64,000 bases of DNA, from the NCBI RefSeq assembly GCF_900108945.1, contig NZ_FNYE01000006.1, forward strand, positions 1 through 64,000, in the 5' to 3' direction. Below, piece by piece: positions 7,604-16,410 of the stretch (position 1 is its first letter; every line of letters starts with the position of its first letter). Origin of the DNA: Paraburkholderia diazotrophica. Lineage in GTDB: Bacteria; Pseudomonadota; Gammaproteobacteria; Burkholderiales; Burkholderiaceae. The notes below the pieces were generated by a model. That model was not told the origin of the DNA, searched no databases, and worked only from the letters and a program-made list of their open reading frames with translations. Both the position numbers and the translations under genes were made by a program.

Positions 7604-8800
7604 ATGGCAAACGACATCGTAATCGTGGGTGCCGGCCCTGTGGGGCTATGCGTCGCGCGCTCGCTCAGTGGCCTCGGCCTGCGAGTCACATTGATCGAGC
7701 AGCAGCCTTTGAATGAAATCAGCGACCCGAAATTCGATGGCCGTGAAATCGCGCTGACTCAAAAGTCGGTTCGATTCATGCAGCAGTTGGGTCTCTGGAA
7801 TCTCATCGATGCAGACGCACGTTCTCCGCTGCGTCGCGCGAAGGTATTCAACGGCTCGTCGCTGTCCGCACTGGAGATCGGGCACGAACTGGCCGGCCAT
7901 TCGGAGCTGGGCTGGCTGGTTTCAAACCAGCTGATTCGCAAGGCCGCGTATGACGCGGTACATCGCAGCATCGCTGAGAACCATGACCTCACGCTGCTCA
8001 CGTCGGGGAAGGTGAGCAGCGTCAAGAGCGACAATGTCTCTGCCAGCGTGACGTTGGAAAGCGGAAAGACCCTCTCGGCCAGTCTGATCATTGCAGCCGA
8101 TAGCCGCTTTTCGGCGACGCGCAAGATGATGGGAATTTCAGCCGATATGCGCGATTTCGGCAAATCGATGCTTGTGTGTCGAATGACACACGAGCAGCCC
8201 CATCAATACACCGCATGGGAATGGTTCGGATATGAGCAGACGCTCGCGCTGCTTCCGATGAATCCGGATCAATCGACGAATGCGCACCGGTCTTCAGTGG
8301 TGCTCACGCTGCCCGCATGCGAGGCGAACGAACTTGCCTCTCTTGATCCAAACGAATTCGGCGCGAATCTCGAACAACGATTCGCGCGGCGGCTGGGCGC
8401 GATGAAATTGGTGAGCACCCGCCATCTCTATCCATTGGTCTCCGTTTACCCCGCGCGATTCGTCGGAAAGCGCTTCGCGGCAGTGGGCGACGCTGCCGTC
8501 GGCATGCATCCCGTGACCGCGCACGGGTTCAACTTCGGACTGGCGAGTGTCGAGACGTTATGCAAAGAAATCGTCGCTGCGCACAGGAACGGCTTCGATG
8601 TGGGCGCCGAATCCGTCTTGAGCCGCTACGAAAATTGCCATCGCCGTGCGACCAGGCCGCTCTATCTCGCCACTCGCCTTGTCACCGACATCTATACGAA
8701 CAGTAGCGTTCCAGCGAAGCTGGCGCGAAACATCATGCTCCGTGCCGCGTCGTTCGCGACGCCTTTCAGAAGGGCTATCGCAGCTTCGTTGACCGGCTAG
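7604..8800 (+). CDS. ubiM: UbiM-like FAD-dependent ubiquinone hydroxylase
   Basis: A 398-residue class A flavin monooxygenase. The Rossmann motif GAGPVG is at residues 9-14 and the second FAD motif near residue 295 reads GDAAVGMHPVTAHGFNFG. The AHGFN form, in place of the GQGxN seen in UbiH and UbiF, is what I recall for UbiM, the broad-specificity hydroxylase that replaces UbiF/UbiH/UbiI in some proteobacteria. It would add hydroxyls to the benzoquinone ring during ubiquinone synthesis. The start at 7604 directly precedes the FAD motif; a longer frame upstream overlaps the hemerythrin gene and looks non-coding. Another aromatic hydroxylase is the alternative. Confidence 0.75.
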   Translation: MANDIVIVGAGPVGLCVARSLSGLGLRVTLIEQQPLNEISDPKFDGREIALTQKSVRFMQQLGLWNLIDADARSPLRRAKVFNGSSLSALEIGHELAGHSELGWLVSNQLIRKAAYDAVHRSIAENHDLTLLTSGKVSSVKSDNVSASVTLESGKTLSASLIIAADSRFSATRKMMGISADMRDFGKSMLVCRMTHEQPHQYTAWEWFGYEQTLALLPMNPDQSTNAHRSSVVLTLPACEANELASLDPNEFGANLEQRFARRLGAMKLVSTRHLYPLVSVYPARFVGKRFAAVGDAAVGMHPVTAHGFNFGLASVETLCKEIVAAHRNGFDVGAESVLSRYENCHRRATRPLYLATRLVTDIYTNSSVPAKLARNIMLRAASFATPFRRAIAASLTG

Positions 8801-9084
8801 GCATGTCATATGCGGCTGCCTTTCCCGCTCGGCGCCGCTTATCAATCTCTCACGGTACGTCCGACCGGACAGCCGCTGTCCATTGCTGGCCGGTAGATAA
8901 ATTCCGGCATAGCGCCCGCCGATCAGGCAACTGAATTCCCGCCCCTCGCGGCCGCGAGCCTGCGTCGCTCGCCCGTCCGTCCCAATTTCCCGTTCGTCGC
9001 GTCTTTCCGCGTAAACCCGCTTGCACCATATTTTTGATGATTCTATATTGGAATACACCATCAACTATTACGATGCGATAAATC

Positions 9085-9846
9085 ATGAGCGAAGACGTGT
9101 TGTTGTCGAATCATGGCCGCGTCGCGGTCATCACGCTGAACCGTCCCGAGCGCCTGAACGCATGGACGACGCCGATGCGTGAAACGATCATCGAGGCGCT
9201 GGACCGCTTCAACGCCGACGACGAGGTCGCTGCGATCATCATGACGGGCGCGGGCAACCGCGCGTTCTCGGCGGGACAGGACCTGTCGGAGGCGCATGAT
9301 TTCGACGGCGAACGTGCGGTGGCGTGGGTCAAGGAATGGCAGCGGTACTACACGGCGCTGCGCGGCCTGAAAAAGCCGCTCGTGATCGCGCTGAACGGCA
9401 CGGCCGCGGGTTCGGCGTTCCAGGTCGCGTTGCTCGGCGATATCCGCGTGGGGCATCCCGGCGTGCGAATGGGCCAGCCGGAAATCAACGCGGGCATCGC
9501 GAGCACGACGGGCCCGTGGATCATGAACGCGATGCTCGGCATGTCGCGCACCATCGAGCTCACGCTCACCGGGCGTCTGATGGACGCCGACGAGTGCCAT
9601 CGCATCGGCCTCATTCATCACCTCGTGCCCGAAGACCAGGTATTCGGGAAGGCGCTGGAAATCGCTACCGAACTCGCCGCCAAGCCACCCGTCGCGATGC
9701 GTCTGGACAAGCAGCGCTTTCGCGAGATGACCGAGCCGGGTTTCGTCGACTGCATCGAAGCGGGCGTGCGCATTCAGCGCGAAGCGTATGACTCCGGGGA
9801 GCCCGCGCGCATGATGGAGGAGTTCTTCAGCAAGCGCGCGAAGTAG
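9085..9846 (+). CDS. Enoyl-CoA hydratase/isomerase (crotonase) family protein
   Basis: A 253-residue crotonase-fold enzyme acting on an acyl-CoA. First oxyanion motif: AFSAGQDL (around residues 60-67). Second oxyanion region: GTAAGSAFQVALLGD, an unusual form where classic hydratases have a GGG run. The glutamate region reads GQPEINAGI. It may be a hydratase, isomerase or related lyase. It is the first gene of a co-directional set (crotonase, binding protein, ATPase, permease, CoA ligase, IclR), so the likely role is in breaking down the compound imported by that transporter after it becomes a CoA thioester. CaiD-like chemistry is possible but not shown. Confidence 0.88.
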   Translation: MSEDVLLSNHGRVAVITLNRPERLNAWTTPMRETIIEALDRFNADDEVAAIIMTGAGNRAFSAGQDLSEAHDFDGERAVAWVKEWQRYYTALRGLKKPLVIALNGTAAGSAFQVALLGDIRVGHPGVRMGQPEINAGIASTTGPWIMNAMLGMSRTIELTLTGRLMDADECHRIGLIHHLVPEDQVFGKALEIATELAAKPPVAMRLDKQRFREMTEPGFVDCIEAGVRIQREAYDSGEPARMMEEFFSKRAK

Positions 9847-9912
9847 GTCGAGCCTGAATCGAGCACGAGTCGAGCTGTTCCCATCGCAATCACACTGCGG
9901 GAGACCTGAACA

Positions 9913-10974
9913 ATGACGCAAGACTTCAACCCGATGCGCCGCCGAATTCTGCAAGGCGCGGGCGCGCTCGCCGTGGCCGGCGCGATGCCGCTCGCCGTAC
10001 GCGCGCAGACGAAGCAGATCGTAGTGTCCGATCCGGGCGGCCCTTACACCACCGCCTATCGCGAAGCCTTTTACGATCCGTTCGAGAAAGCCACGGGCAT
10101 CAAGGTCGTGAGTGTCGCGCGCGAATCGCAACCCGTCGCGCAATTCGCCGCGATGGTCCAGACGAAGAACTACGTGTGGGACGTCACGACGCTCACGCTC
10201 TCCGCCGACATTCCATATCTCGAAGCGAAAGGCCTGCTCGAACCCATCGGCCTGAAGACGAGCGACTATCCGGATGTGATGTCGGAGGCGATCACGCCGA
10301 ACTGGCTCGGCGTCGACGTGTATTCGACGGTGCTCGCCTATCGCACCGACAAGTTCGGCCAGAACGGTCCGAAGTCATGGGCGGACTTCTGGGACGTCAA
10401 GCGCTTTCCGGGCCGCCGCTGCCTGCGCCGCAGTCCGCTCGACACGCTGGAGCAGGCGTTGCTCGCCGACGGCGTGCCGCTCGACAAGCTCTATCCGCTC
10501 GACGTGGACCGCGCGTTCAAGAGCCTCGACAAGATCAAGCCGCACATCAGCATCTGGTGGACTTCCGGTGCGCAGGCGATGCAGGCGATTCAAAGCGGCG
10601 ACGTCGACATGATCTCGACGTGGAACGGCCGCGCGCAAGCGGCGAAGGACGGCGGCGCGCCCGTTTCGATCGTCTGGAATCAGGGCTTGTATTCGATCGA
10701 GGGCTGGGGCATTCCGAAGGGCACGCCACGCGCGGACGCCGCCAAGCAGTTCGTGCGCTTCTGCGCCGACGCGAAGCGCCAGGCGCTGCTCACGCGCACG
10801 CTCGCCTATGGCCCGACCAACCGCAAGGCTTTCGACACGATCAGCAAGGAACGCGCGACGCTGCTGCCCACGGCGCCCGACAATATCCGCGACATGCGCC
10901 TGCCGAGCCCGCAGTGGTGGGAAGAGAACCGTCAGAAGGTCACCGAGCGGTTCAATTCGTGGGTCATTTCGTGA
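9913..10974 (+). CDS. ABC transporter periplasmic binding protein, PotD-like
   Basis: A 353-residue extracytoplasmic binding protein of the spermidine/putrescine (PotD, SBP_bac_8) type. The N-terminus has MRRRILQGAGALAVAG and a cleavage site after VRAQ, a twin-arginine-like or Sec signal. The ribosome site GGGAGA precedes the ATG well. The middle region (VYSTVLAYRTDKFG) is typical of polyamine-type binders. It is followed by its ATPase after 10 nt and by a fused permease. The ligand is unknown; the linked CoA ligase and crotonase suggest an amine- or betaine-type compound carrying a carboxylate. Confidence 0.9.
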   Translation: MTQDFNPMRRRILQGAGALAVAGAMPLAVRAQTKQIVVSDPGGPYTTAYREAFYDPFEKATGIKVVSVARESQPVAQFAAMVQTKNYVWDVTTLTLSADIPYLEAKGLLEPIGLKTSDYPDVMSEAITPNWLGVDVYSTVLAYRTDKFGQNGPKSWADFWDVKRFPGRRCLRRSPLDTLEQALLADGVPLDKLYPLDVDRAFKSLDKIKPHISIWWTSGAQAMQAIQSGDVDMISTWNGRAQAAKDGGAPVSIVWNQGLYSIEGWGIPKGTPRADAAKQFVRFCADAKRQALLTRTLAYGPTNRKAFDTISKERATLLPTAPDNIRDMRLPSPQWWEENRQKVTERFNSWVIS

Positions 10975-10984
10975 GGACGGCAAC

Positions 10985-12046
10985 ATGAGCTCGAAACTCG
11001 AGGCGATCGGCATCGCGAAACGCTACGGCGATTCGGTTGCGCTGGAACCGACGGATCTCGTCGTGCAGGCCGGCGAATTCCTGACGCTGCTCGGTCCCTC
11101 GGGTTCGGGCAAGACCACGATGCTGCAGATGATCTCGGGCCTCGTCGCGCCCAGCGAGGGGCGCATCGAGATCGACGGGCGCGACGTCACGCACGTCGAG
11201 CCGGGCAAACGCGGCATCGGCATGGTGTTTCAGAGCTACGCGCTGTTTCCGCACATGAGCGTGTGGGACAACGTCGCATACGGTTTGCGCATGCGCCGCA
11301 AGTCGCGCGACGAAGTGCGTGCCGCCGTCGATGATGCACTCGCGATGGTGCGCATGACGGAATACGCGAAGCGCTTTCCGAAGGAACTGTCGGGCGGGCA
11401 GCAGCAGCGCATCGCGCTCGCGCGCTGCTTCGCGTACCGGCCTTCCGTCATCCTGCTCGACGAACCGCTCGGCGCGCTCGACAAGAAGTTGCGCGAGCAC
11501 ATGCAGTCCGAAATTCGCCGGCTGCACAAGGAGCTCGGCGCGACCTTCGTCTACGTGACGCACGATCAGGACGAAGCGCTCACGCTCTCCGATCGCATCT
11601 GCCTGATGAACCAGGCGCGCATCGAACAGGTGGGCACGCCCGCCGATCTCTACGACCGTCCCGCGACGCGCTTCGCGGCAGGCTTCATCGGTCATTCGAA
11701 TCTGCTGGAAGGCGCGCTCGACGATACGCGCGGCGCAAGCGGCGAGCCGATCCTGCTCGCAGCGGGTGGCCGCATTCCACTGCCGATGAGCGCGCCCATC
11801 ATGCCCGCCGCGCGCCACACGCTGCTCGTGCGCCCCGAAGCGCCGCGCCTCGTCGAGCCTTCGAGCGGCTTTGTCGACGGCACCATTGCGGATGTCGTTT
11901 TCTTCGGCAGCGACACGCGCATACAGCTTTCGATGAACGACGGCAGTCAGCTCACCGTGCGTTGCGAGCGCAGCCTGTCGCCGCGCATCGGCGACAAGGT
12001 GGGCCTCGTGTGGGACCCGTATCGCACGACGCTGCTACACGCCTGA
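10985..12046 (+). CDS. ABC transporter ATPase, PotA-like
   Basis: A 353-residue ATPase of the spermidine/putrescine class. Walker A (GPSGSGKTT, about residues 37-45), the signature LSGGQQQR (about 135-142), Walker B (VILLDEPLG) and the H-loop (YVTHDQDEAL) are all present, followed by a TOBE domain at the C-terminus. The start at 10985 has the ribosome site GAGGACGGCAAC; a longer open frame upstream overlaps the binding-protein gene and is not coding. It powers the fused permease encoded 10 nt downstream. Confidence 0.95.
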   Translation: MSSKLEAIGIAKRYGDSVALEPTDLVVQAGEFLTLLGPSGSGKTTMLQMISGLVAPSEGRIEIDGRDVTHVEPGKRGIGMVFQSYALFPHMSVWDNVAYGLRMRRKSRDEVRAAVDDALAMVRMTEYAKRFPKELSGGQQQRIALARCFAYRPSVILLDEPLGALDKKLREHMQSEIRRLHKELGATFVYVTHDQDEALTLSDRICLMNQARIEQVGTPADLYDRPATRFAAGFIGHSNLLEGALDDTRGASGEPILLAAGGRIPLPMSAPIMPAARHTLLVRPEAPRLVEPSSGFVDGTIADVVFFGSDTRIQLSMNDGSQLTVRCERSLSPRIGDKVGLVWDPYRTTLLHA

Positions 12047-12055
12047 GGAAACGTC

Positions 12056-13837
12056 ATGACCATCGCTCTGCACGCGCATCGCGAGAATGAAGCGTCGCGT
12101 CGCGGCCGGTCCGCCTGGCTCGCGCGCTCGTTGCGCTTCCTGCCGATCGTGCCGACGCTGCTGTTCCTGCTCGTGTTCTTCATCGTGCCCGTCGGCGAAA
12201 TTCTGCAAGGCGGGCTCGTCAGCGCGGATGGGCAGGTCGGCTTTGCGCAGTTCGCGCGAATCGCGCGCACGCCCGTCTATGCGAAAGTGCTGTGGATCAC
12301 GTTCGCCATTTCGTTCATGACGGCGGCGCTGTCGATCCTGCTCGGCTATCCCGTCGCGTACATGCTGAGCCGGCTGTCGGAGCGGGTGCGCGAACGGTGG
12401 CTGCTGTGGATCATGCTGCCGTTCTGGACCAGCTATCTGGTGAAGACCTACGCGTGGATGCTGCTGCTGTCGAAAACAGGCGTGCTCTCGACGATCGCGC
12501 TTTCGCTCGGCCTCGTGCATGAGACGACGGGCACCATTCCATCGCTGACGGGCGTGCTGATCGGCATGGTGCATTCGATGCTGCCGCTCGCCGTGATGAC
12601 GATGCTCCCCGTGATGCGCGGCATCGACGATCGTCTCGCGCAAGCGGCCGAAACGCTCGGCGCTGAACGCAGCACCAGCTTCTTCACGGTGTTCCTGCCG
12701 TTGTCCTCGCCGGGCGTGGCGGCGGCGGGGCTGCTCGTGTTCATCTCGAGCCTCGGCTTCTTTATCGTGCCCGCGCTGCTTGGCTCGCCGAAGGAAACGA
12801 TGATCGCGCAACTCGTGATTTCATCGGTGCTCGAACTGTTCGACATGCGCTTTGCAGGTGCGCTCTCGACGGTACTGCTCGTCTGCTCGATCGTGATCTT
12901 CTTCGTGTACGACCGCATTGTGGGCCTCACATCGCTGACGGGCGAAGTGACGGAGCGCTCGCGCGGCTCGCGCGCGCAAGGTTTGCGGCTTGCGCTGCTG
13001 ATGGCGCTGGGGCGTATCTTCGCGCCTCTCATGATGCGCCGTAACGCGCACGTCGAACCGGCCGCGCGCGCAACGAGCCCGCTCGGTCTCTATACGTGCA
13101 TCGTCATGGTGGTGCTCGTAGCGCCTGTGCTCTCGGTGATTCCGTACGCGTTCACGAAGAGCGATTACATCGCCTTTCCGCCGAAGCTGTTCAGCACCCG
13201 TTGGTTCGGCACGTTCATCGATTCGCCCGTCTGGCAGAGCGCGATCGTCCGCTCGTTCGAAGTCGGTCTCGGCACGGCGCTGCTTTCGCTGCTGCTCGGA
13301 TTCGGCGCGACGCTCGCGATGACCCGCATGCCGCGCCGCGCGAGCAAGCCAATGTTTGCGCTGTTCGTCGCGCCGCTGATCGTGCCGCGCATCGTGGTGG
13401 CCGTGGGCCTGCTGTATCTCTTCGGGCGCTTCGGGCTGACGGGCACGAACCTCGGGCTCGTGATCGGCCATACGGTGCTTGCGATTCCGTACGTGGTCGT
13501 GACGCTCGCCGCGGGCTTTCAGCGCTTCGACTGGCGTCTCGACGATGCCGCCCGCGTGATGGGCGCGTCGCCGTTGCGGCGCATCACGTCGGTCGTGATG
13601 CCGCTGCTGATGGCGAGCGTGACGGCGGCGTTCCTGTTCGCGTTCCTCGTTTCCTTCGACGATCTGACGATCGCGATCTTCGTGAGCGGCGGCATCAACT
13701 CGACGCTGCCCAAGCAGATGTGGGACGACATTCAGCTCGCGATCACGCCGACGCTCGCGGCCGTATCGACGACGCTCGTCATCCTGATTGCGCTCGTCGT
13801 CGCGGCTTCTTCCTGGCTCAAGCGCCTCGCGCGTTAA
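12056..13837 (+). CDS. Fused double permease of the PotA/PotD-like ABC importer
   Basis: A 593-residue membrane protein made of two complete permease modules in one chain. The first (about residues 20-300) is PotB-like and the second (about 325-590) PotC-like, each with about six membrane segments and an EAA loop (AAETLGAERSTSFFTVFLP; DAARVMGASPLRRITSVVMP). In most polyamine-type transporters these are two proteins of about 280 residues. The joining stretch near residues 300-330 is basic and Arg-rich, as expected for a cytoplasmic linker. The ribosome site GAGGAAACGTC supports the start. It works with the binding protein and ATPase encoded just upstream. Confidence 0.93.
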   Translation: MTIALHAHRENEASRRGRSAWLARSLRFLPIVPTLLFLLVFFIVPVGEILQGGLVSADGQVGFAQFARIARTPVYAKVLWITFAISFMTAALSILLGYPVAYMLSRLSERVRERWLLWIMLPFWTSYLVKTYAWMLLLSKTGVLSTIALSLGLVHETTGTIPSLTGVLIGMVHSMLPLAVMTMLPVMRGIDDRLAQAAETLGAERSTSFFTVFLPLSSPGVAAAGLLVFISSLGFFIVPALLGSPKETMIAQLVISSVLELFDMRFAGALSTVLLVCSIVIFFVYDRIVGLTSLTGEVTERSRGSRAQGLRLALLMALGRIFAPLMMRRNAHVEPAARATSPLGLYTCIVMVVLVAPVLSVIPYAFTKSDYIAFPPKLFSTRWFGTFIDSPVWQSAIVRSFEVGLGTALLSLLLGFGATLAMTRMPRRASKPMFALFVAPLIVPRIVVAVGLLYLFGRFGLTGTNLGLVIGHTVLAIPYVVVTLAAGFQRFDWRLDDAARVMGASPLRRITSVVMPLLMASVTAAFLFAFLVSFDDLTIAIFVSGGINSTLPKQMWDDIQLAITPTLAAVSTTLVILIALVVAASSWLKRLAR

Positions 13838-13864
13838 ATCTCAGGCTCTCATACCCATCCAGAC

Positions 13865-15406
13865 ATGCATCGTTACCCAGAATACTTCGCTCACCGGCAC
13901 CCCAACGACGAGCTCGACTGCGCGCCGCTGCTGGTGGCGGGATTGCGTCGCGAGCCCGCGCGCACCGTGGTTCATTTCGACGATCGTGCGATCACCTGCG
14001 AGGATGCCGCGCGGCACATCGTGCAGTTGCAGCGCTGGTTCGCAGATGAAGGGCTCGCGTCGGGTGATCGCGTCGCCGTGATGCTCGGCAATAGCGTCGA
14101 ACACATCCATCTGATTTACGCGCTGGTGCTGAGCGGGCTCGTCTGGGTGCCGGTGAACACGAAGCTGCGCGCGGCGGGTCTGGAATATATGCTGCAGCAC
14201 GCGGAGCCGAAGCTCTTCATCATCGAGGACGCATTCGACGATGTGACTTCGCAGATCGAGTGCGGGGCGTCGCGGCGCGTGCATCTGCCCGCGTTCGACG
14301 CGAACGATACCGACGCCGCTTTCGTGACGCCGCCAATCGGCGTGCACGATCCGTTGTGCGTTATCTACACGTCGGGCACGACGGGCGCGCCGAAGGGCGT
14401 CGTCTTCACGCACCGGATGATGCGCATCGCGAGCGAGGCGGCGCTGCGCATCGCGGACGTGCGCGACGGCGACCGGCTCTTTCTGTGGGAGCCGCTGTGC
14501 CATATCGGCGGCGCGCAGATGCTGCTGCTGCCGTTTCTCGAACGCGTGACACTGCACGCGGTGCCGCGCTTTTCGGCCTCGCAGTTCTGGTCGCAAGTCG
14601 AGCGCGCGGGCGCGACGCAGCTGCATTACCTGGGCGGCGTGCTCGATATCCTGATGCAGTTGCCGCAGAGCGCGCAGCCTCACGCGCATACGCTGCGCGT
14701 CGCGTGGGGCGCGGGCGTGAGCGCCGCTGCGTGGGAGCCGATCCAGGCGCGGCTCGGCGTGCGCCTGCGCGAATGCTACGGCATGACGGAATGCTCGAGC
14801 TTCGCGACCGCGAACGTCACGGGCAAGCCGGGATCGATCGGCCGCGCGCTGCCGTGGATCGGCGTCGAGCTGCTTGATGAAAACGGCCAGCCCGTGAAAG
14901 AAGGGGGGGCGGGCGAGATCGTGCTGTCGAGCAAAGTGGAAGGCACGTTCCTGCCGACGTATCTGAAGCACCCCGAAGCGACGAAAGCCGCTTTGCGCAA
15001 CGGCCGGTTGCATACGGGCGACCGCGCGCGGCGCGATGCCGACGGCGATTTTTTCTTCGTCGGCCGGCAGACGGACAGCATGCGCGTGCGCGGCGAGAAC
15101 GTATCGGCGTGGGAAATCGAGCGCGTGTTCGCTGCGCATCCTGCGATTCGCGCGAGCGCCGCGATCGGCGTCGCTTCGTCCGTCGGCGAGCAGGACATTC
15201 TGCTCAACGTGCAGTTCAAGGGCGCGCCCGTGGACTGGCAAACGATCGACGCGTGGGCGCGCGAGCGGCTCGCGAGCTTCCAGTTGCCGCGCTATTACCG
15301 GGCGGTCGATGGCTTCGAGCTGACGGCGAGCGAGCGCATCAGAAAGCATCTGCTGCCGCGCACCGTCGATGACGCATGGGACCGGCTCAGCCATGTTGGT
15401 GCTTAG
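13865..15406 (+). CDS. Acyl-CoA ligase (AMP-binding), CaiC-like
   Basis: A 513-residue ANL-superfamily ligase that would activate a carboxylic acid with ATP and CoA. The P-loop-like motif YTSGTTGAPKG is at about residues 168-178, the ECYGMTE motif lies in the middle, and the GDRARRDADGDFFFVGR hinge leads into the C-terminal domain; a catalytic lysine is present near the C-terminus (ERIRKHL). The sequence is closest in feel to crotonobetaine/carnitine-CoA ligases and other medium-chain ligases. It starts 28 nt after the permease in the same operon, so its substrate is probably the imported compound. No strong ribosome site is seen before the ATG. Confidence 0.88.
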   Translation: MHRYPEYFAHRHPNDELDCAPLLVAGLRREPARTVVHFDDRAITCEDAARHIVQLQRWFADEGLASGDRVAVMLGNSVEHIHLIYALVLSGLVWVPVNTKLRAAGLEYMLQHAEPKLFIIEDAFDDVTSQIECGASRRVHLPAFDANDTDAAFVTPPIGVHDPLCVIYTSGTTGAPKGVVFTHRMMRIASEAALRIADVRDGDRLFLWEPLCHIGGAQMLLLPFLERVTLHAVPRFSASQFWSQVERAGATQLHYLGGVLDILMQLPQSAQPHAHTLRVAWGAGVSAAAWEPIQARLGVRLRECYGMTECSSFATANVTGKPGSIGRALPWIGVELLDENGQPVKEGGAGEIVLSSKVEGTFLPTYLKHPEATKAALRNGRLHTGDRARRDADGDFFFVGRQTDSMRVRGENVSAWEIERVFAAHPAIRASAAIGVASSVGEQDILLNVQFKGAPVDWQTIDAWARERLASFQLPRYYRAVDGFELTASERIRKHLLPRTVDDAWDRLSHVGA

Positions 15407-15495
15407 TTATCGGGTGGTGGCCTTATTTATCGGATACTGATAGCCCTCCAGGGCCATGCGATAATTTGACGATCGATCATAAAGACGAAAAAGCA

Positions 15496-16338
15496 ATGAG
15501 CGACGAGCCCAAAGTTCCGAGCAAGCGCAAGAGCCCCGTGGCGAAGCCGCGCGGCGACGTGGCCGAGCCAGGCGCGTCTTCGCTTTATGTGCAGTCCGTC
15601 GAAAAGGCGATGAAGGTGCTCACCGCTTTCGACGGCAGCAAGCGTCAGTTGTCGCTCTCGGAAATCTCGGCGCTCACGGGCTTCGACATGAGCGCGACGC
15701 AGCGCTTCGCGTATACGCTGTCCGCGCTCGGCTATCTGTTGAAGGACCCGGACAGTCGCAAGTATGAGCTATCGCCGCGGCTTCTCGACTTCACCTATCA
15801 CTACCTCACGTCGAACGAACTCGTGAGCCGCGCGACGCCTTATTTGCAGCAGTTGGGCTCGGAGACGGAAGAGGCGACCAATCTCACGGTGCTCGACGAT
15901 ACCGATATCGTGTTCGTTCTGCGCATCGTGAGCCGCAACGTGTTCAATGCACACGTGATTACGGGCTCGCGTCTGCCGGCGTACTGCACGGCGCCGGGAC
16001 TCGCGATTCTCGCGACGCTCAGCGACGGCGAGATCGACGATATTCTTTCGCGCACGAATCTCGTGCCTTATACGGCATCTACCGTGTACCAGCCGCGCAA
16101 GATCAAGGAGCGCATCGTGCAGATCCGCAAGCAGGGCTACGCGCATACGGAGGATGAGTATTTCGTCAGCGACATTTCGACGGCGGCGGCGATCACGAAT
16201 GCGCATGGGCGCGGCATCGGCGCGGTGAACATTGCGGTGGCGAGATCGCGATGGCAAGCGGACCGTGACGAGAAGCGCTTCGCGGATCTGGTCATTTCCA
16301 CGGCTTCGGCGATTTCGACGCGGCGTCGTATCGAATAG
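15496..16338 (+). CDS. IclR-family transcriptional regulator
   Basis: A 280-residue IclR-type regulator with an N-terminal basic tail (residues 1-30), a winged helix (about 35-95, LSEISALTGFDMSATQRF) and a C-terminal effector-binding GAF-like domain. IclR proteins usually sense a pathway metabolite and control nearby catabolic genes. Being last in the 9085-16338 set and in the same direction, it is the probable regulator of the importer, ligase and crotonase. An in-frame longer start at 15376 overlaps the ligase and lacks support. Confidence 0.92.
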   Translation: MSDEPKVPSKRKSPVAKPRGDVAEPGASSLYVQSVEKAMKVLTAFDGSKRQLSLSEISALTGFDMSATQRFAYTLSALGYLLKDPDSRKYELSPRLLDFTYHYLTSNELVSRATPYLQQLGSETEEATNLTVLDDTDIVFVLRIVSRNVFNAHVITGSRLPAYCTAPGLAILATLSDGEIDDILSRTNLVPYTASTVYQPRKIKERIVQIRKQGYAHTEDEYFVSDISTAAAITNAHGRGIGAVNIAVARSRWQADRDEKRFADLVISTASAISTRRRIE

Positions 16339-16347
16339 CTTGTGCAA

Positions 16348-16400
16348 CCGATGGCGATCCCCTGGAATGGTCATGACCATTCAGCGAGGACCGCCATCGG
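16348..16400. repeat. Nested palindrome between convergent genes
   Basis: A perfect 18-bp palindrome GAATGGTCATGACCATTC (16365-16382) is centred inside a second inverted pair CCGATGGCG (16348-16356) / CGCCATCGG (16392-16400). Both share the same axis. It lies between the IclR stop and the DUF899 stop, so it may act as a two-way terminator without a U run, or as a protein-binding site. Confidence 0.6.
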
Positions 16401-16410
16401 CCCGGTCGAT

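Noticed and set aside
13841..15394. Minus-strand open frame of 517 residues opposite the acyl-CoA ligase
   Set aside because: The plus-strand ligase has all family motifs; the opposite frame has none.
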